Origin: Gammaproteobacteria bacterium
Lineage (GTDB): Bacteria > Pseudomonadota > Gammaproteobacteria > UBA6429 > Thiohalophilaceae
Direction: 5' to 3'
Assembly (NCBI GenBank): GCA_030594815.1
Contig: JAUVEN010000004.1
Span: 1-64,000 of the forward strand
Length of the DNA stretch: 64,000 nucleotides
The notes beneath the pieces are model-generated. The model was not told where the DNA came from, ran no database searches, and saw only the letters and a program-made list of their open reading frames with translations. Position numbers and translations under genes: made by a program. Each line of letters starts with the position of its first letter. The first letter of the stretch is position 1. Shown here piece after piece: positions 45,161 to 53,992 of the stretch.

Positions 45161-45169
45161 ATTGAGATA

Positions 45170-45397
45170 TTATTTTGCGTTAACGGTGAATGTTCGTACT
45201 TTGCCAGAAGGTAATAAGACTTTAATTTTATATACTCGCTGACCACCACTTTGGCTTGTTTTGGTAGAAAGAATACGGCCGCCAGTACGTTGTTTAACAG
45301 ACTCTGCTGCTTCACTAAGGCTCTGGCCGGCATATGTTGGTAAGCTTAATAGTGTTGTAGAAAGAAAGAGTATGATTGCTAAAAATATGTATTTCAT
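45170..45397 (-). CDS. Small exported PepSY-domain protein
   Basis: A 75-residue exported protein (signal ends near YAGQS) with one PepSY-like domain: SEAAESVKQRTGGRILSTKT, then YKIKVLLPSGKVRTFTV. PepSY proteins upstream of OmpR-type two-component systems are common and are thought to modulate the sensor or a protease. It is first in the operon with the regulator and kinase. Confidence 0.88.
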   Translation of the reverse strand: MKYIFLAIILFLSTTLLSLPTYAGQSLSEAAESVKQRTGGRILSTKTSQSGGQRVYKIKVLLPSGKVRTFTVNAK

Positions 45398-45433
45398 CTG
45401 TCTGTTCCAACTTGAGATTAGTTCTTTAAGTAA

Positions 45434-45455
45434 GGGTCAGAATTGCTTCTGACCC
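45434..45455. repeat. GGGTCAGA inverted repeat
   Basis: GGGTCAGA-ATTGCT-TCTGACCC, a perfect eight-base inverted repeat with outer TAAG/CTTA arms, upstream of the PepSY gene and downstream of the Arg/His-rich gene. There is no T run, so it is either a REP-like element or an operator for the two-component system. One copy only was noticed in this window. Confidence 0.5.
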
Positions 45456-45545
45456 ATTCTTAAAGGATAACCAAGCTTTCTACATTTCACCAGATTTATA
45501 TCCGGCGCCAGAACGATAATTGCGCTTATTACGGTAATATCAATT

Positions 45546-46121
45546 CTAGTGGTGTGCTATCGCATTCCCTACAATTGCACCAAATACTGCTCCACCTAAT
45601 GTAGCAACCGGGTCTCCACCACTTGCATCGTTCGCAATCGCCGAGCCAATTAAAGTACCTGCTAAAACTGGAACTGCGTGGTTTGAACCATGACTACTAA
45701 CGCTAACATGTGTTGAGTAGCTGGGTGCTGAATAATATGATGTACCGTAGTTATATCCGCCAGTGCGATAATAGGCTCTTTTATATGGACGGTTATGGCG
45801 ATGTTTCCAACCGTGTTTACGTGAAGGTTCATAGGCCCTGAAATGACGTTTTGCATGGCGATCGAAGCGTCTATGCTTTCGAAAATGTCGGCGTGCTTTA
45901 CGCTCGGCGCGCATATGTTTGCGAAAGTGGCGACTTTCTTTGTAATCCTGGCGATGGCTCGCACGGTGCATGTCTTTACGACGATTTTCCTTGCGATGGC
46001 TACGCTCCTGACGTGGTTTTTCATAGTTACGATCACCGCGGTGATCGCGCGCTTCAGCGATGGTCATGCTGCCTAAAGCGATAGCGATAATGCCAATTGT
46101 TGTTTTGATTGTATGCTTCAT
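45546..46121 (-). CDS. Exported Arg/His-rich protein with a C-terminal glycine-zipper
   Basis: A 191-residue protein with a signal peptide (to about residue 24) and a highly basic Arg/His/Lys middle (about 25-105, with many RHFRKH-type repeats). A Tyr/Ser-rich linker follows, and then a Gly-zipper pair (AGTLIGSAIANDASGG, then LGGAVFGAIVGNAIAHH). Glycine zippers insert in the outer membrane. The basic repeats could bind metal, polyphosphate or nucleic acid. Start: ATG 46121 behind AGGAGAACC. It is next to a PepSY-linked two-component system and could be its target. Confidence 0.8.
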   Translation of the reverse strand: MKHTIKTTIGIIAIALGSMTIAEARDHRGDRNYEKPRQERSHRKENRRKDMHRASHRQDYKESRHFRKHMRAERKARRHFRKHRRFDRHAKRHFRAYEPSRKHGWKHRHNRPYKRAYYRTGGYNYGTSYYSAPSYSTHVSVSSHGSNHAVPVLAGTLIGSAIANDASGGDPVATLGGAVFGAIVGNAIAHH

Positions 46122-46294
46122 GGTGGTTCTCCTTTTATTTTTGCAGCTTTCTTAGCTGTTATGGAGAACTATAGACAGGTGAAGCTGAATGGAAGCTGAA
46201 CCAGATAAAAACAGAGTGAAAAATATTTTAATTATTTGTATCTCATTGATTTCTATGTATTTAATTGTGTTTGGTTTGTTTGGGCGAAAAATAA

Positions 46295-46325
46295 AAGCCG
46301 AAATTACATGGCACAATTTCGGCTT
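46295..46325 (-). terminator. Rho-independent terminator after the degraded gene
   Basis: AAGCCGAAATT / AATTTCGGCTT (11 bp perfect) with a nine-base loop. On the minus strand it is followed by TTTTATTTTT, so it ends transcription from the 46352-46942 direction. Confidence 0.85.
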
Positions 46326-46351
46326 CTAACAGGTATATAGACTGAGTTTTA

Positions 46352-46942
46352 TTACGGAATATTCGTGAAAGGATCGGCTGTTCTACCCAAAGCTGAATTA
46401 GAGACGGCATCTTTAATTCGATAAAGAACAATGCCCACAGCAGAACTATTATCCATAATATAACCCTCTCTGAAGCTTTGACCTACGCTTATAGACGGGT
46501 TATTACTGCTTGCAATAGTATAAGGAGCGTCTACAGGTAGCAGCTTTAGGCTATCAGCCGCAGTAGCAGGTGGATTAGCATATGCTCTCTTACCGTCGAT
46601 CCAACTTTTAAGTCTTTTGTTGCTGCCTACCTCTATAGTGGCTACGGCTGTTGTGGTTGAGGTGAGATTTGAGCAAGTATTGTCTCCAGCATGTGTTTTA
46701 ACGGTATAAGTCCACTGGGTATCGTTCATTAAAACGGGCTCAATAATACCGTCAGAATTTCCATTTTCGTAGCAAGCGGCACTAATTGAGGCTTATAGAT
46801 CACCACTTTGTAAGTTAAGTGCACCATTTGTAGCGGTTAAGGGAGATATAGTTGAAGCATCTCCTGCTTTATAAAGTGGTTCAAAGCTGGCTAAATTATT
46901 AGCGATGTTAATACGCCAGACATGGATGGTTAAACCTTTCAT
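46352..46942 (-). pseudogene. Degraded hypothetical protein with an internal stop
   Basis: A frame from ATG 46942 reads MKGLTIHVWRINIANNLASF and continues to a TAA (at GDL-stop-ASISAACYEN) and then, in the same frame, through NDTQWTYTVKTHAGDNTC to the end at 46352. The stop looks like a tyrosine-to-TAA change. There is no signal peptide, so the 5' part may also be lost. Short beta strands, a conserved-looking cysteine pair and Thr/Ser richness suggest a surface or pilin-like protein, but I recognise no family. Confidence 0.5.
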
Positions 46943-47040
46943 CTCAGAAAAAAAATATTATTTTCAGTAGATAAACTAATTTAATTTTTTATCAATGCAA
47001 ACCAGGTAATTAAGAAAAGAAAATGTACTAGCTGTTATAT

Positions 47041-47067
47041 AAAAAAATGGGCAGGAAAACCTGCCCA
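47041..47067 (-). terminator. Rho-independent terminator after the 47094-48671 chemoreceptor
   Basis: TGGGCAGG / CCTGCCCA with loop TTTT, followed on the minus strand by a run of seven T. It lies 27 bases beyond the receptor stop. Confidence 0.92.
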
Positions 47068-47093
47068 CATTAGATGAGTAATATTTAATAAGA

Positions 47094-48671
47094 TTACTCG
47101 AGTTTAAAGTAACCTATCAAATCTTGAATACGCATTGTTTGATTGCTGAGGTCGCCTGATGTTGCCGCGAGCTCTTCAGAAGCGCTGGCATTTTGTTGCG
47201 CCACTTTATCCATCTGCTCAATTGCGCCACCAATATGGGTGATTGTATCTTGTTGTTCGTTTGAGGCAGCAGATATTTCTTCAACCAAAGAAGCCGTATT
47301 TTGGATGTTAGGAACTACATCTGAAATTAGCTTACCTGCAGTTTCTGCAATACTCACGCTGTTTAAAGCAAGTTCTCCAATTTCTTGTGCTGAAACTTGG
47401 CTTCGTTCCGCCAGTTTTCTTACTTCATCAGCAACAACCGCAAAGCCCTTGCCATGTTCACCTGCTCGGGCTGCTTCAATTGCTGCATTTAATGCAAGTA
47501 AATTAGTTTTGTAGGCAATATCTTCTATTAAACTAACTTTATTGGCTATTTCAGACATTGCAGTTACTGTTTTATTTACAGCATTACCACCTTGTTGTGC
47601 TTTTTCAGCAGCATCAGAGGCAATTTTATTAGTGGTCGTTGCATTTTCGGTATTTTGATTAACGGTGCTGCTCATTTCTGTCATTGATGCGCTGGTTTCT
47701 TCAACATTAGCAGCCTGCTCAGTTGATGCTTGACTTAAAGATTGTGCTGTTGCGTTTACTTCTTCAGAAGCTGAAGCCACACTTTCTACCGAGCTACTAA
47801 TGTCGACTAAAATTTTCTGAATATGCTCAAGGAAACCATTTAAGGAATGCGCAGTATCGCCAATTTCATTTTTACCAAAATTAGGCAAGCGGTAAGTTAA
47901 GTCACCGTCACCTGTACGCAAGTCTTCAACTGCGGTAAACATGGCCTTAAGTGGGCCAATAATGCCCGCTATAATAATCCATGATAATAGGCTGCCTGCA
48001 ACTAAAGCAATAATGGTCACGGTGATTAATAATTTTACAGCAGATTGTTCGTCATGTTCTGCTTGAAGTGTTGCTTTTTCTGTAAACTTTTGAATTTCAG
48101 TTAATAAGCTTTCAAGTTCCAGGTCGAGTTTTTCTTCCTCTGCTTCTACACCCTCTGCTGTTGCATGAGCATCATGCATCTTACCCTTAGCAAGTAAATC
48201 AAAGACTTTTTCTGCATTGTGCTCATAGTTTTTATGCTCGCCTTCAATATTTTTTAATACAGATAAAATATGTTGGAACTCTTTTTTATCTGCATCAGTG
48301 TGTGCGTTTTTGATTGCTTCACCAATAAGTTTCTCAGTATCAATAATTTCTTTATCAACTTTATGGCTGAGCTCTTCAAAGTGTTTAACTGCACCTTTAA
48401 ATTTAGGTGCTGATACTGAATCAGCATTCATCACTTCACCAAAACGTAATGCACGTTCAAAATTAATGGCCTGCTCTAGTTGGTGTACGGTTATTGTTGT
48501 TATTGCTGTTGTCATAGGGATATCTTGTTTTGCGATCGCCTCAATTTCACCACCAATTTTATTCATGCTATTAATACCTACGTAGCTTAAGGCGAATAGC
48601 AGCGAAAACAACATGGCGACAAGCGCTATAATTTGTTGTTTGACTGTAAAATTACTTAGGTTAATTTTCAT
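47094..48671 (-). CDS. Methyl-accepting chemotaxis protein with helical periplasmic domain
   Basis: A 525-residue chemoreceptor: helix 1 (about residues 12-30), a periplasmic four-helix-bundle domain (about 35-205), helix 2 (about 207-229) and HAMP ([18 protein letters not shown]). The MCP signalling hairpin [43 protein letters not shown]-like region follows. The end is [13 protein letters not shown], without a CheR/CheB-binding pentapeptide. Its signalling tip matches the NIT-domain receptor of the chemotaxis cluster. The signal is unknown. Confidence 0.93.
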   Translation of the reverse strand: MKINLSNFTVKQQIIALVAMLFSLLFALSYVGINSMNKIGGEIEAIAKQDIPMTTAITTITVHQLEQAINFERALRFGEVMNADSVSAPKFKGAVKHFEELSHKVDKEIIDTEKLIGEAIKNAHTDADKKEFQHILSVLKNIEGEHKNYEHNAEKVFDLLAKGKMHDAHATAEGVEAEEEKLDLELESLLTEIQKFTEKATLQAEHDEQSAVKLLITVTIIALVAGSLLSWIIIAGIIGPLKAMFTAVEDLRTGDGDLTYRLPNFGKNEIGDTAHSLNGFLEHIQKILVDISSSVESVASASEEVNATAQSLSQASTEQAANVEETSASMTEMSSTVNQNTENATTTNKIASDAAEKAQQGGNAVNKTVTAMSEIANKVSLIEDIAYKTNLLALNAAIEAARAGEHGKGFAVVADEVRKLAERSQVSAQEIGELALNSVSIAETAGKLISDVVPNIQNTASLVEEISAASNEQQDTITHIGGAIEQMDKVAQQNASASEELAATSGDLSNQTMRIQDLIGYFKLE

Positions 48672-48722
48672 TTTAATACTCCTGAAAAATTTTAATTATT
48701 ATCTTTTACGTTTTAGTAAAGA

Positions 48723-49433
48723 TTAAGTACGCAATAAGTGACTATTGTTACGATGTTGAATCGGACGGTTATTAATGCCGACGATAGATTTAAATTTACC
48801 CACTTGTTCTTGAGAAACCTGGGCATTACTCCGCATAGCGGACCGACGCACTCCTTCGCTGCAGGGTTGAGTAGTTGATGCCTCGCGGTAGTGATAATAA
48901 GATTTAGAACGAGGTAAAAGGTTATGACCATTTACAGAAAGATTATGATAAGTGGTTACAGGGCCAGCATGAGAAGGCATTTTCTTCCAGGGGTTACTTA
49001 AGAAAGAGTCAGTGTCGCCATAATTAAATAACACAGCAACAACAGCAATTTTAACTTTATTCTCCTCATTGTTATCGACAGTACCGTAGTTAATTTGAAT
49101 AGTATGGCCATTATTTAAAATAGACATAGGTACAGATTGGTAATGGAATCCTGGTTTGGACAAAGAATCTGGTGTTGTGCTTTCATTAATAGGCGACTGA
49201 TTTTGTCCAGTGCTATAGATTGAATATTTTGCAGATAATCTCCCCCAATGACTGAGGCCCTCTGAGCCAGTATATGCCCAATGTGGTTTTACATGTTTTT
49301 CTGCAGCGGATCCAGAAAAAGAACTGTAATGCATCCCTGCATTATTCTTTGCGGTATTTGAAGAAAAAGCTGAACCGTTAAAAAATATCATGCAGAGGCT
49401 GATAATGTAAATTCGTGAATTAAGGAAAGTCAT
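48723..49433 (-). CDS. Alpha-carbonic anhydrase homologue with internal deletion
   Basis: An exported protein of 236 residues starting at ATG 49433. The alpha-CA parts HWAYTGSEGLSHWGRL, TGQNQSPIN and NNGHTIQINYG are present, and then YYHYREASTTQPCSEGVRR with NNRPIQ near the end. Between VDNNEENKVKIAVVAVLFNYG the expected FHFHxPSEH zinc-ligand segment and the third zinc histidine are missing. This is an in-frame loss of roughly 40 residues. Without the three zinc histidines it cannot be a normal carbonic anhydrase, so it is a non-catalytic relative or a decayed gene. A second overlapping frame holds nothing. Confidence 0.78.
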   Translation of the reverse strand: MTFLNSRIYIISLCMIFFNGSAFSSNTAKNNAGMHYSSFSGSAAEKHVKPHWAYTGSEGLSHWGRLSAKYSIYSTGQNQSPINESTTPDSLSKPGFHYQSVPMSILNNGHTIQINYGTVDNNEENKVKIAVVAVLFNYGDTDSFLSNPWKKMPSHAGPVTTYHNLSVNGHNLLPRSKSYYHYREASTTQPCSEGVRRSAMRSNAQVSQEQVGKFKSIVGINNRPIQHRNNSHLLRT

Positions 49434-49786
49434 AAATAGAACCTATTCTTTTTGTGCTCAAAAAAACAAATGGTTTTCGTATGTTAGTTTAGCGGTAGCT
49501 TGAGAAAAAACATTAGGGAAAAGTGGGGTGATTGTTAAAAAAATAACAAATTAAATTTTAGGTATAACACTGATTTATAGGGGTTTGTATGTAGTCTAGT
49601 AACGTGTCGAGCAACATTTATGCGCATAATCTATAAGTCTACAATTATCATTGTTTTTTATAAGTATAGATTTATTATTATATTCTCTAATGTTTTTTCC
49701 CTATTAGCCGCTATGTAACCCATAAGTTAAGACATTATTCTCATTAGCTTTTAAATTAATAACTTTTGTTGAAATACAGTAAATCC
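49434..49786. other. Intergenic region upstream of the chemotaxis cluster
   Basis: 353 bases with very AT-rich sequence between the divergent carbonic-anhydrase-like gene and the first chemotaxis gene. I see no gene, no Dnr-type palindrome and no terminator. It probably holds the promoters of both flanking genes. Confidence 0.6.
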
Positions 49787-50983
49787 ATGCTAAAAATAAT
49801 ATTCAATAAATCTCTAAGTCGATTTCTTTTTCTGCCTGTATTTGTGGGGTTGTTAATTGTTGTCACAACATCAATGGTGTTTTATGCATCAATAATTTAT
49901 ATCGTCAGTATTTTGGCGGTATGTTTCTTGCTCGGTATTAAGCTTGAAAAAGATAAAAATAAATTATTAGCTGCAAAAGATGAAACGATTGTTCTTGATG
50001 AAGGTAGTTTTCAGAATGAGCAAAATGATCAAATTGAACATTTTACAAATGTCATAACTCAGGTTATAGAAGTATCAAATCGACAAATTGAAAGTTCACG
50101 TTCTCAAACGGAAGAAGCTATTACTGAAATGGCACATCGTTTTGGTAATCTTGTACAACGATTAAATTCAGCATTAGATGCAGCAAGACTAGCTAATGCA
50201 CAAGTGTCGGATAATGGGACGACAATATTAACAAATGTATTTGAAAATAGTCGTACTCAGTTAAATGGTGTTCTACAGAGTATGCATTCAGCATTAGTTG
50301 GGCGTAAGTCATCATTTCAAGAGTTACAAAGTCTTTCTGAAGGAACTGATAATTTAAAAGCCATGGCTGAAGGTGTACAACAAATTGCTTCGCAAACTAA
50401 TTTACTGGCGTTAAATGCCGCCATTGAAGCAGCTCGAGCTGGTGAAGTGGGTCGAGGCTTTGCTGTTGTTGCAGATGAGGTGCGTTCACTATCCGTTCAG
50501 TCAGGTACAACAGGCAAACAAATTACAGAAACCATTAATCATTTTACTGCCAAGGTCGAAAATACGTTGAATCTTTCAACTCAAGCAATGGCAGAAGAAA
50601 CGAAGCTGGAAGAAAGTGGTTCTAACATAATTAAAGATGTATTGAGTAGCTTAGAAATTGTTACACAGGGTATGGCTCAGTCATCTGATATTTTACAAAG
50701 TGAGAGTGAAGGTATTGTAATCGAAATAAATGACATTCTAGTGTCGTTACAATTTCAAGATAGGACCAGTCAAATTTTGGAGCACGTCCATAATGCGTTA
50801 AGTGAATTATCCATTAAAGTGAGTGAGGATAAACGGCGTATTGAGAATGGAGAGAAAAGCTTGCTGAATTGTGATGAATTTATGCTGCAATTAGAAGCAT
50901 CGTATACAACCGATGAAGAACGTCAATTACACAGAGGCGAAGCCGTTACATCAAGCGATAATGATGAGCTCGAGTTTTTTTAA
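49787..50983 (+). CDS. Membrane-anchored cytoplasmic-type chemoreceptor (MCP) A
   Basis: A 398-residue protein with two closely spaced helices at the N-terminus (about residues 10-48), no real periplasmic sensor, and then a coiled-coil signalling domain. The MCP tip is [20 protein letters not shown]-like, followed by [12 protein letters not shown]. The C-terminal segment [14 protein letters not shown] is shared with MCP C (61937-63205). I take ATG 49787 rather than TTG 49766; neither has a clear ribosome site. It opens the chemotaxis cluster. Confidence 0.85.
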   Translation: MLKIIFNKSLSRFLFLPVFVGLLIVVTTSMVFYASIIYIVSILAVCFLLGIKLEKDKNKLLAAKDETIVLDEGSFQNEQNDQIEHFTNVITQVIEVSNRQIESSRSQTEEAITEMAHRFGNLVQRLNSALDAARLANAQVSDNGTTILTNVFENSRTQLNGVLQSMHSALVGRKSSFQELQSLSEGTDNLKAMAEGVQQIASQTNLLALNAAIEAARAGEVGRGFAVVADEVRSLSVQSGTTGKQITETINHFTAKVENTLNLSTQAMAEETKLEESGSNIIKDVLSSLEIVTQGMAQSSDILQSESEGIVIEINDILVSLQFQDRTSQILEHVHNALSELSIKVSEDKRRIENGEKSLLNCDEFMLQLEASYTTDEERQLHRGEAVTSSDNDELEFF

Positions 50984-51017
50984 TGAATTATATTTATAAA
51001 AGTAAGAGGAAAAAAGA

Positions 51018-51386
51018 ATGGCAAAAACAATTTTAATAGTAGATGACTCCGCTTCATTACGGCAAATTGTTGCTATTGCACTTAAAGGCGCAGGCTATGA
51101 TGTTATTGAAGGCTGCGATGGTGTTGATGGGTTATCAAAGTTAGATGGTACCAAAATTCATTTAATAATTAGTGATGTGAATATGCCAAATATGGATGGC
51201 TTAACAATGGTGAAAAAAATTAAGGAAATGCCAGCTTATAAGTTTACGCCAATAATTATGTTAACTACTGAAGCTGGTGCGGATAAAAAAGATGTGGGCA
51301 AAGCTGCTGGTGTAAAAGCCTGGATGGTAAAACCATTTAAGCCTGACCAAATGATAAATGCCGTTTCGAAATTAATAATGCCGTAG
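51018..51386 (+). CDS. cheY: Chemotaxis response regulator CheY
   Basis: A single-domain receiver of 122 residues with DD at 9-10, phosphoacceptor D53 in IISDVNMPNMDG, T in MLTTEAG and K in VKPFKPD. It carries phosphoryl groups from CheA to the motor or another output. It sits between an MCP and the STAS gene and overlaps the latter region by one base if a GTG start is used there. Confidence 0.9.
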   Translation: MAKTILIVDDSASLRQIVAIALKGAGYDVIEGCDGVDGLSKLDGTKIHLIISDVNMPNMDGLTMVKKIKEMPAYKFTPIIMLTTEAGADKKDVGKAAGVKAWMVKPFKPDQMINAVSKLIMP

Positions 51387-51406
51387 TGTTTTTTGAGGAT
51401 AAGTCC

Positions 51407-51715
51407 ATGATTAAGGTGAAAAAGAAAAAAACGGGATTGTGTGAAGTTGACCTGGATGGTGAGTTAACTATTTATGAAGCCGCCTCCTTAAAAGAAGAGT
51501 TATTCAAAAAGATTGAAAAGTGCAAAGGTGTTTCGATTAATCTTTCAAATGTATCAGAGCTTGATACATCTTGTTTTCAGATTCTTATTGCTGCTAAACG
51601 TGAATGTGATAAGCGTGAAATTGAATTTACAATGAACTCACATAGCCCCGCAGTTCTTGATGTTATGGATCTTTATAACATGGGAAGTTATTTTGGCGAC
51701 CCATTAGTGCTTTAA
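51407..51715 (+). CDS. STAS-domain protein of the chemotaxis cluster
   Basis: A 102-residue anti-sigma-factor-antagonist-like STAS domain: VDLDGELTIYEAASLKEEL, SINLSNVSELDTSCFQILIAAK and a C-terminal helix. Serine/threonine in the SELDTSC loop would be the phosphorylation site of the family. I use ATG 51407, behind GAGG, rather than GTG 51386 overlapping the cheY stop. STAS proteins often occur in F6-type chemotaxis clusters; the partner is unknown. Confidence 0.85.
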   Translation: MIKVKKKKTGLCEVDLDGELTIYEAASLKEELFKKIEKCKGVSINLSNVSELDTSCFQILIAAKRECDKREIEFTMNSHSPAVLDVMDLYNMGSYFGDPLVL

Positions 51716-51758
51716 ATTATTAATGTATTACAGCCGTGAAAGATTTTAGGAGAGAGTT

Positions 51759-53969
51759 ATGAGTAGCCCGGAAGAGACATTTTTACTTGAATGTGGCGAA
51801 TTATTAACGTCTATGGAGGAAGCATTATTAGAGATGGAAGATAACCCGTCTGATCCAGATTCTATAGGTGCTATTTTCAGAGCTGCACATACCATTAAAG
51901 GTACCGGTGGCGTATTTGGATATGATGACGTTGAAGCTTTTACTCATATAGTTGAAAACGTATTAGATAAGGTCCGTGATAATGAAATAACGGTAGATAG
52001 CAATTTAATTGCAATTTTACTTTCCTCCTGTGACCACATGGAAGTGTTAGTAACTAAAGCGGTTGCAAACGAAGATATCAGTGATGATGACAAAGTAGTA
52101 GATGCAGGATTACGGGCAAGTTTAAATCAATATTTAGGAGTGACTGCGCCAGGTACAAATACTGAAAGCACAACAGAAATTGTTGAAGGTAAGAGTTCTG
52201 TTGAAATTGAAAATACTGGGTCGATGGTTATATCTGATAACTGGCATATTTCATTACGTTTTGATTTAGAGGTTTTACAAAATGGGATGGATCCATTGTC
52301 ATTCATGCGTTATTTACAAAAAATTGGTGAGATAGTTCATGTAACAACGTTACATGATGACTTTCCATCTTTAGAAGAGTTTGATCCTGAACTTTGTTAT
52401 CTCGGTTTTGAAATAGCCTTTTCATCAGAAGCCGATAAAGAAGAAATTGAACAAGTTTTTGAATTCGTTCGTGATATGTGCACCTTACATATATTACCTC
52501 CTCGTGCACAAATTCAACATTTTGCAGAAGTAATTCAGTCTTTACCTGAAGATGATATGCGTATAGGTGAAATCCTTATTGCGAGTGGTGTATTAACTGA
52601 ACGCGAACTTAGTAATGCATTAAATAGCCAAAATAAAGAATGTGAAGGTGTCGAAGCTTGTACCCCTACTCCTATCGGCGAAGTCTTAGTTGAAACAAAA
52701 GTGGTTCACGAGGAAGTACTTAATGTTGCGTTGAGTAAACAAAATAAAGGGCAATTGTCAAAGTCTGCGAAACAGACAGTGCTTAGAGTTGATGCGGATA
52801 AATTAGATAGTCTAATTAATCTTGTTGGAGAACTTGTTATCTCAGGTGCAACAGCAAATATGTTGTCGAATAACAGTGGTGATGAACTTTTGATTGAGTC
52901 TATGTCTAGCATGAGTCGTTTAGTTGAAGAGATTCGTGATAACGCACTTAATTTAAGAATGGTTCAAATAGGTGAAACCTTTAATCGTTTTAAACGTGTT
53001 GTGCGAGATGTGAGTAAAGAACTTGGGAAAGATATTATATTAAATATTAATGGTGCTGATGCTGAGCTTGATAAAACCGTAGTTGAAAAAATAGGTGATC
53101 CATTAATGCACCTGATACGAAACTCAATGGATCATGGTATTGAGTCATCTGCAGACAGAATTGCTGCAGGAAAAGATGCTCAAGGTAATGTGTGGCTTAA
53201 TGCTTTCCATGATTCGGGCAACATTGTTATCGAAGTGGCAGATGATGGCAGAGGATTAGATCGAGACAAACTTCTTGCTAAAGCACATGAGAAAGGCTTG
53301 ATTTCAGATGGACAGGTACTTACTGACCACGAAGTGTTTCGATTAATTTTTGAAGCAGGTTTTTCTACTGCAGAGAAAGTAACTAATTTATCTGGTCGCG
53401 GTGTAGGTATGGACGTTGTGCGTAGAAATATAGAAGCATTACGAGGCTCAGTTGATGTAGATAAAAACGAATACGGCGGTACAACCGTAAGTATTCGTTT
53501 ACCTTTAACTCTTGCCATTATCGATGGATTCTTAGTTCGAGTAGGAGACTCTTCATATGTTATTCCACTTGATATGGTGAATGAATGTATCGAGCTGGAA
53601 AAAGGTGAGCGCGATGAAAATGGTATGCACGGTTATATTAATTTACGTGATGAAGTTTTACCGTACTTGCGTTTACGTGACTATTTTGACGAACCTTGTA
53701 CGCAAAAAAACAATGAAAGTATTGTGGTTGTGAAATATGGTTCGAATAAAGCAGGGTTTGTTGTTGATGAGTTATTAGGTGAGTTACAAACAGTCATTAA
53801 ACCTATGGGTAAAATTTTGCAAAATGTTAAGGGTTTAAGTGGTGCGACAATTTTAGGTAGTGGCAATGTTGCCATTATTCTTGATGTACCAAATTTAGTG
53901 CAACGAGCTATACAATCCAATAATGTGCATGGAATAAAATCAGGGTCTGAAAATGTTGTATTACATTAG
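51759..53969 (+). CDS. cheA: Chemotaxis histidine kinase CheA
   Basis: A 736-residue kinase. The N-terminal Hpt domain has H44 in AAHTIKGTGG. A P2-like region follows (about 155-245), and then at about 266-327 two RIGEILIASGVLTERELSNA- and IGEVLVETKVVHEE-type units that resemble the MshEN/GspE-N helical motif. Then come the dimerisation domain (LDSLINLVGELVISG), HATPase (DPLMHLIRNSMDHGIES, then GRGVGMDVVRRNI) and the CheW-like P5 domain. The MshEN-like insert is unusual for CheA. Confidence 0.95.
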   Translation: MSSPEETFLLECGELLTSMEEALLEMEDNPSDPDSIGAIFRAAHTIKGTGGVFGYDDVEAFTHIVENVLDKVRDNEITVDSNLIAILLSSCDHMEVLVTKAVANEDISDDDKVVDAGLRASLNQYLGVTAPGTNTESTTEIVEGKSSVEIENTGSMVISDNWHISLRFDLEVLQNGMDPLSFMRYLQKIGEIVHVTTLHDDFPSLEEFDPELCYLGFEIAFSSEADKEEIEQVFEFVRDMCTLHILPPRAQIQHFAEVIQSLPEDDMRIGEILIASGVLTERELSNALNSQNKECEGVEACTPTPIGEVLVETKVVHEEVLNVALSKQNKGQLSKSAKQTVLRVDADKLDSLINLVGELVISGATANMLSNNSGDELLIESMSSMSRLVEEIRDNALNLRMVQIGETFNRFKRVVRDVSKELGKDIILNINGADAELDKTVVEKIGDPLMHLIRNSMDHGIESSADRIAAGKDAQGNVWLNAFHDSGNIVIEVADDGRGLDRDKLLAKAHEKGLISDGQVLTDHEVFRLIFEAGFSTAEKVTNLSGRGVGMDVVRRNIEALRGSVDVDKNEYGGTTVSIRLPLTLAIIDGFLVRVGDSSYVIPLDMVNECIELEKGERDENGMHGYINLRDEVLPYLRLRDYFDEPCTQKNNESIVVVKYGSNKAGFVVDELLGELQTVIKPMGKILQNVKGLSGATILGSGNVAIILDVPNLVQRAIQSNNVHGIKSGSENVVLH

Positions 53970-53992
53970 AGATTTAAAGAAAGGTAATTAAT

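Noticed and set aside
45851-46084. Alternate frames inside the Arg/His-rich gene
   Set aside because: Biased composition keeps several frames open; only the minus-strand frame from 46121 has a signal peptide and a glycine zipper.
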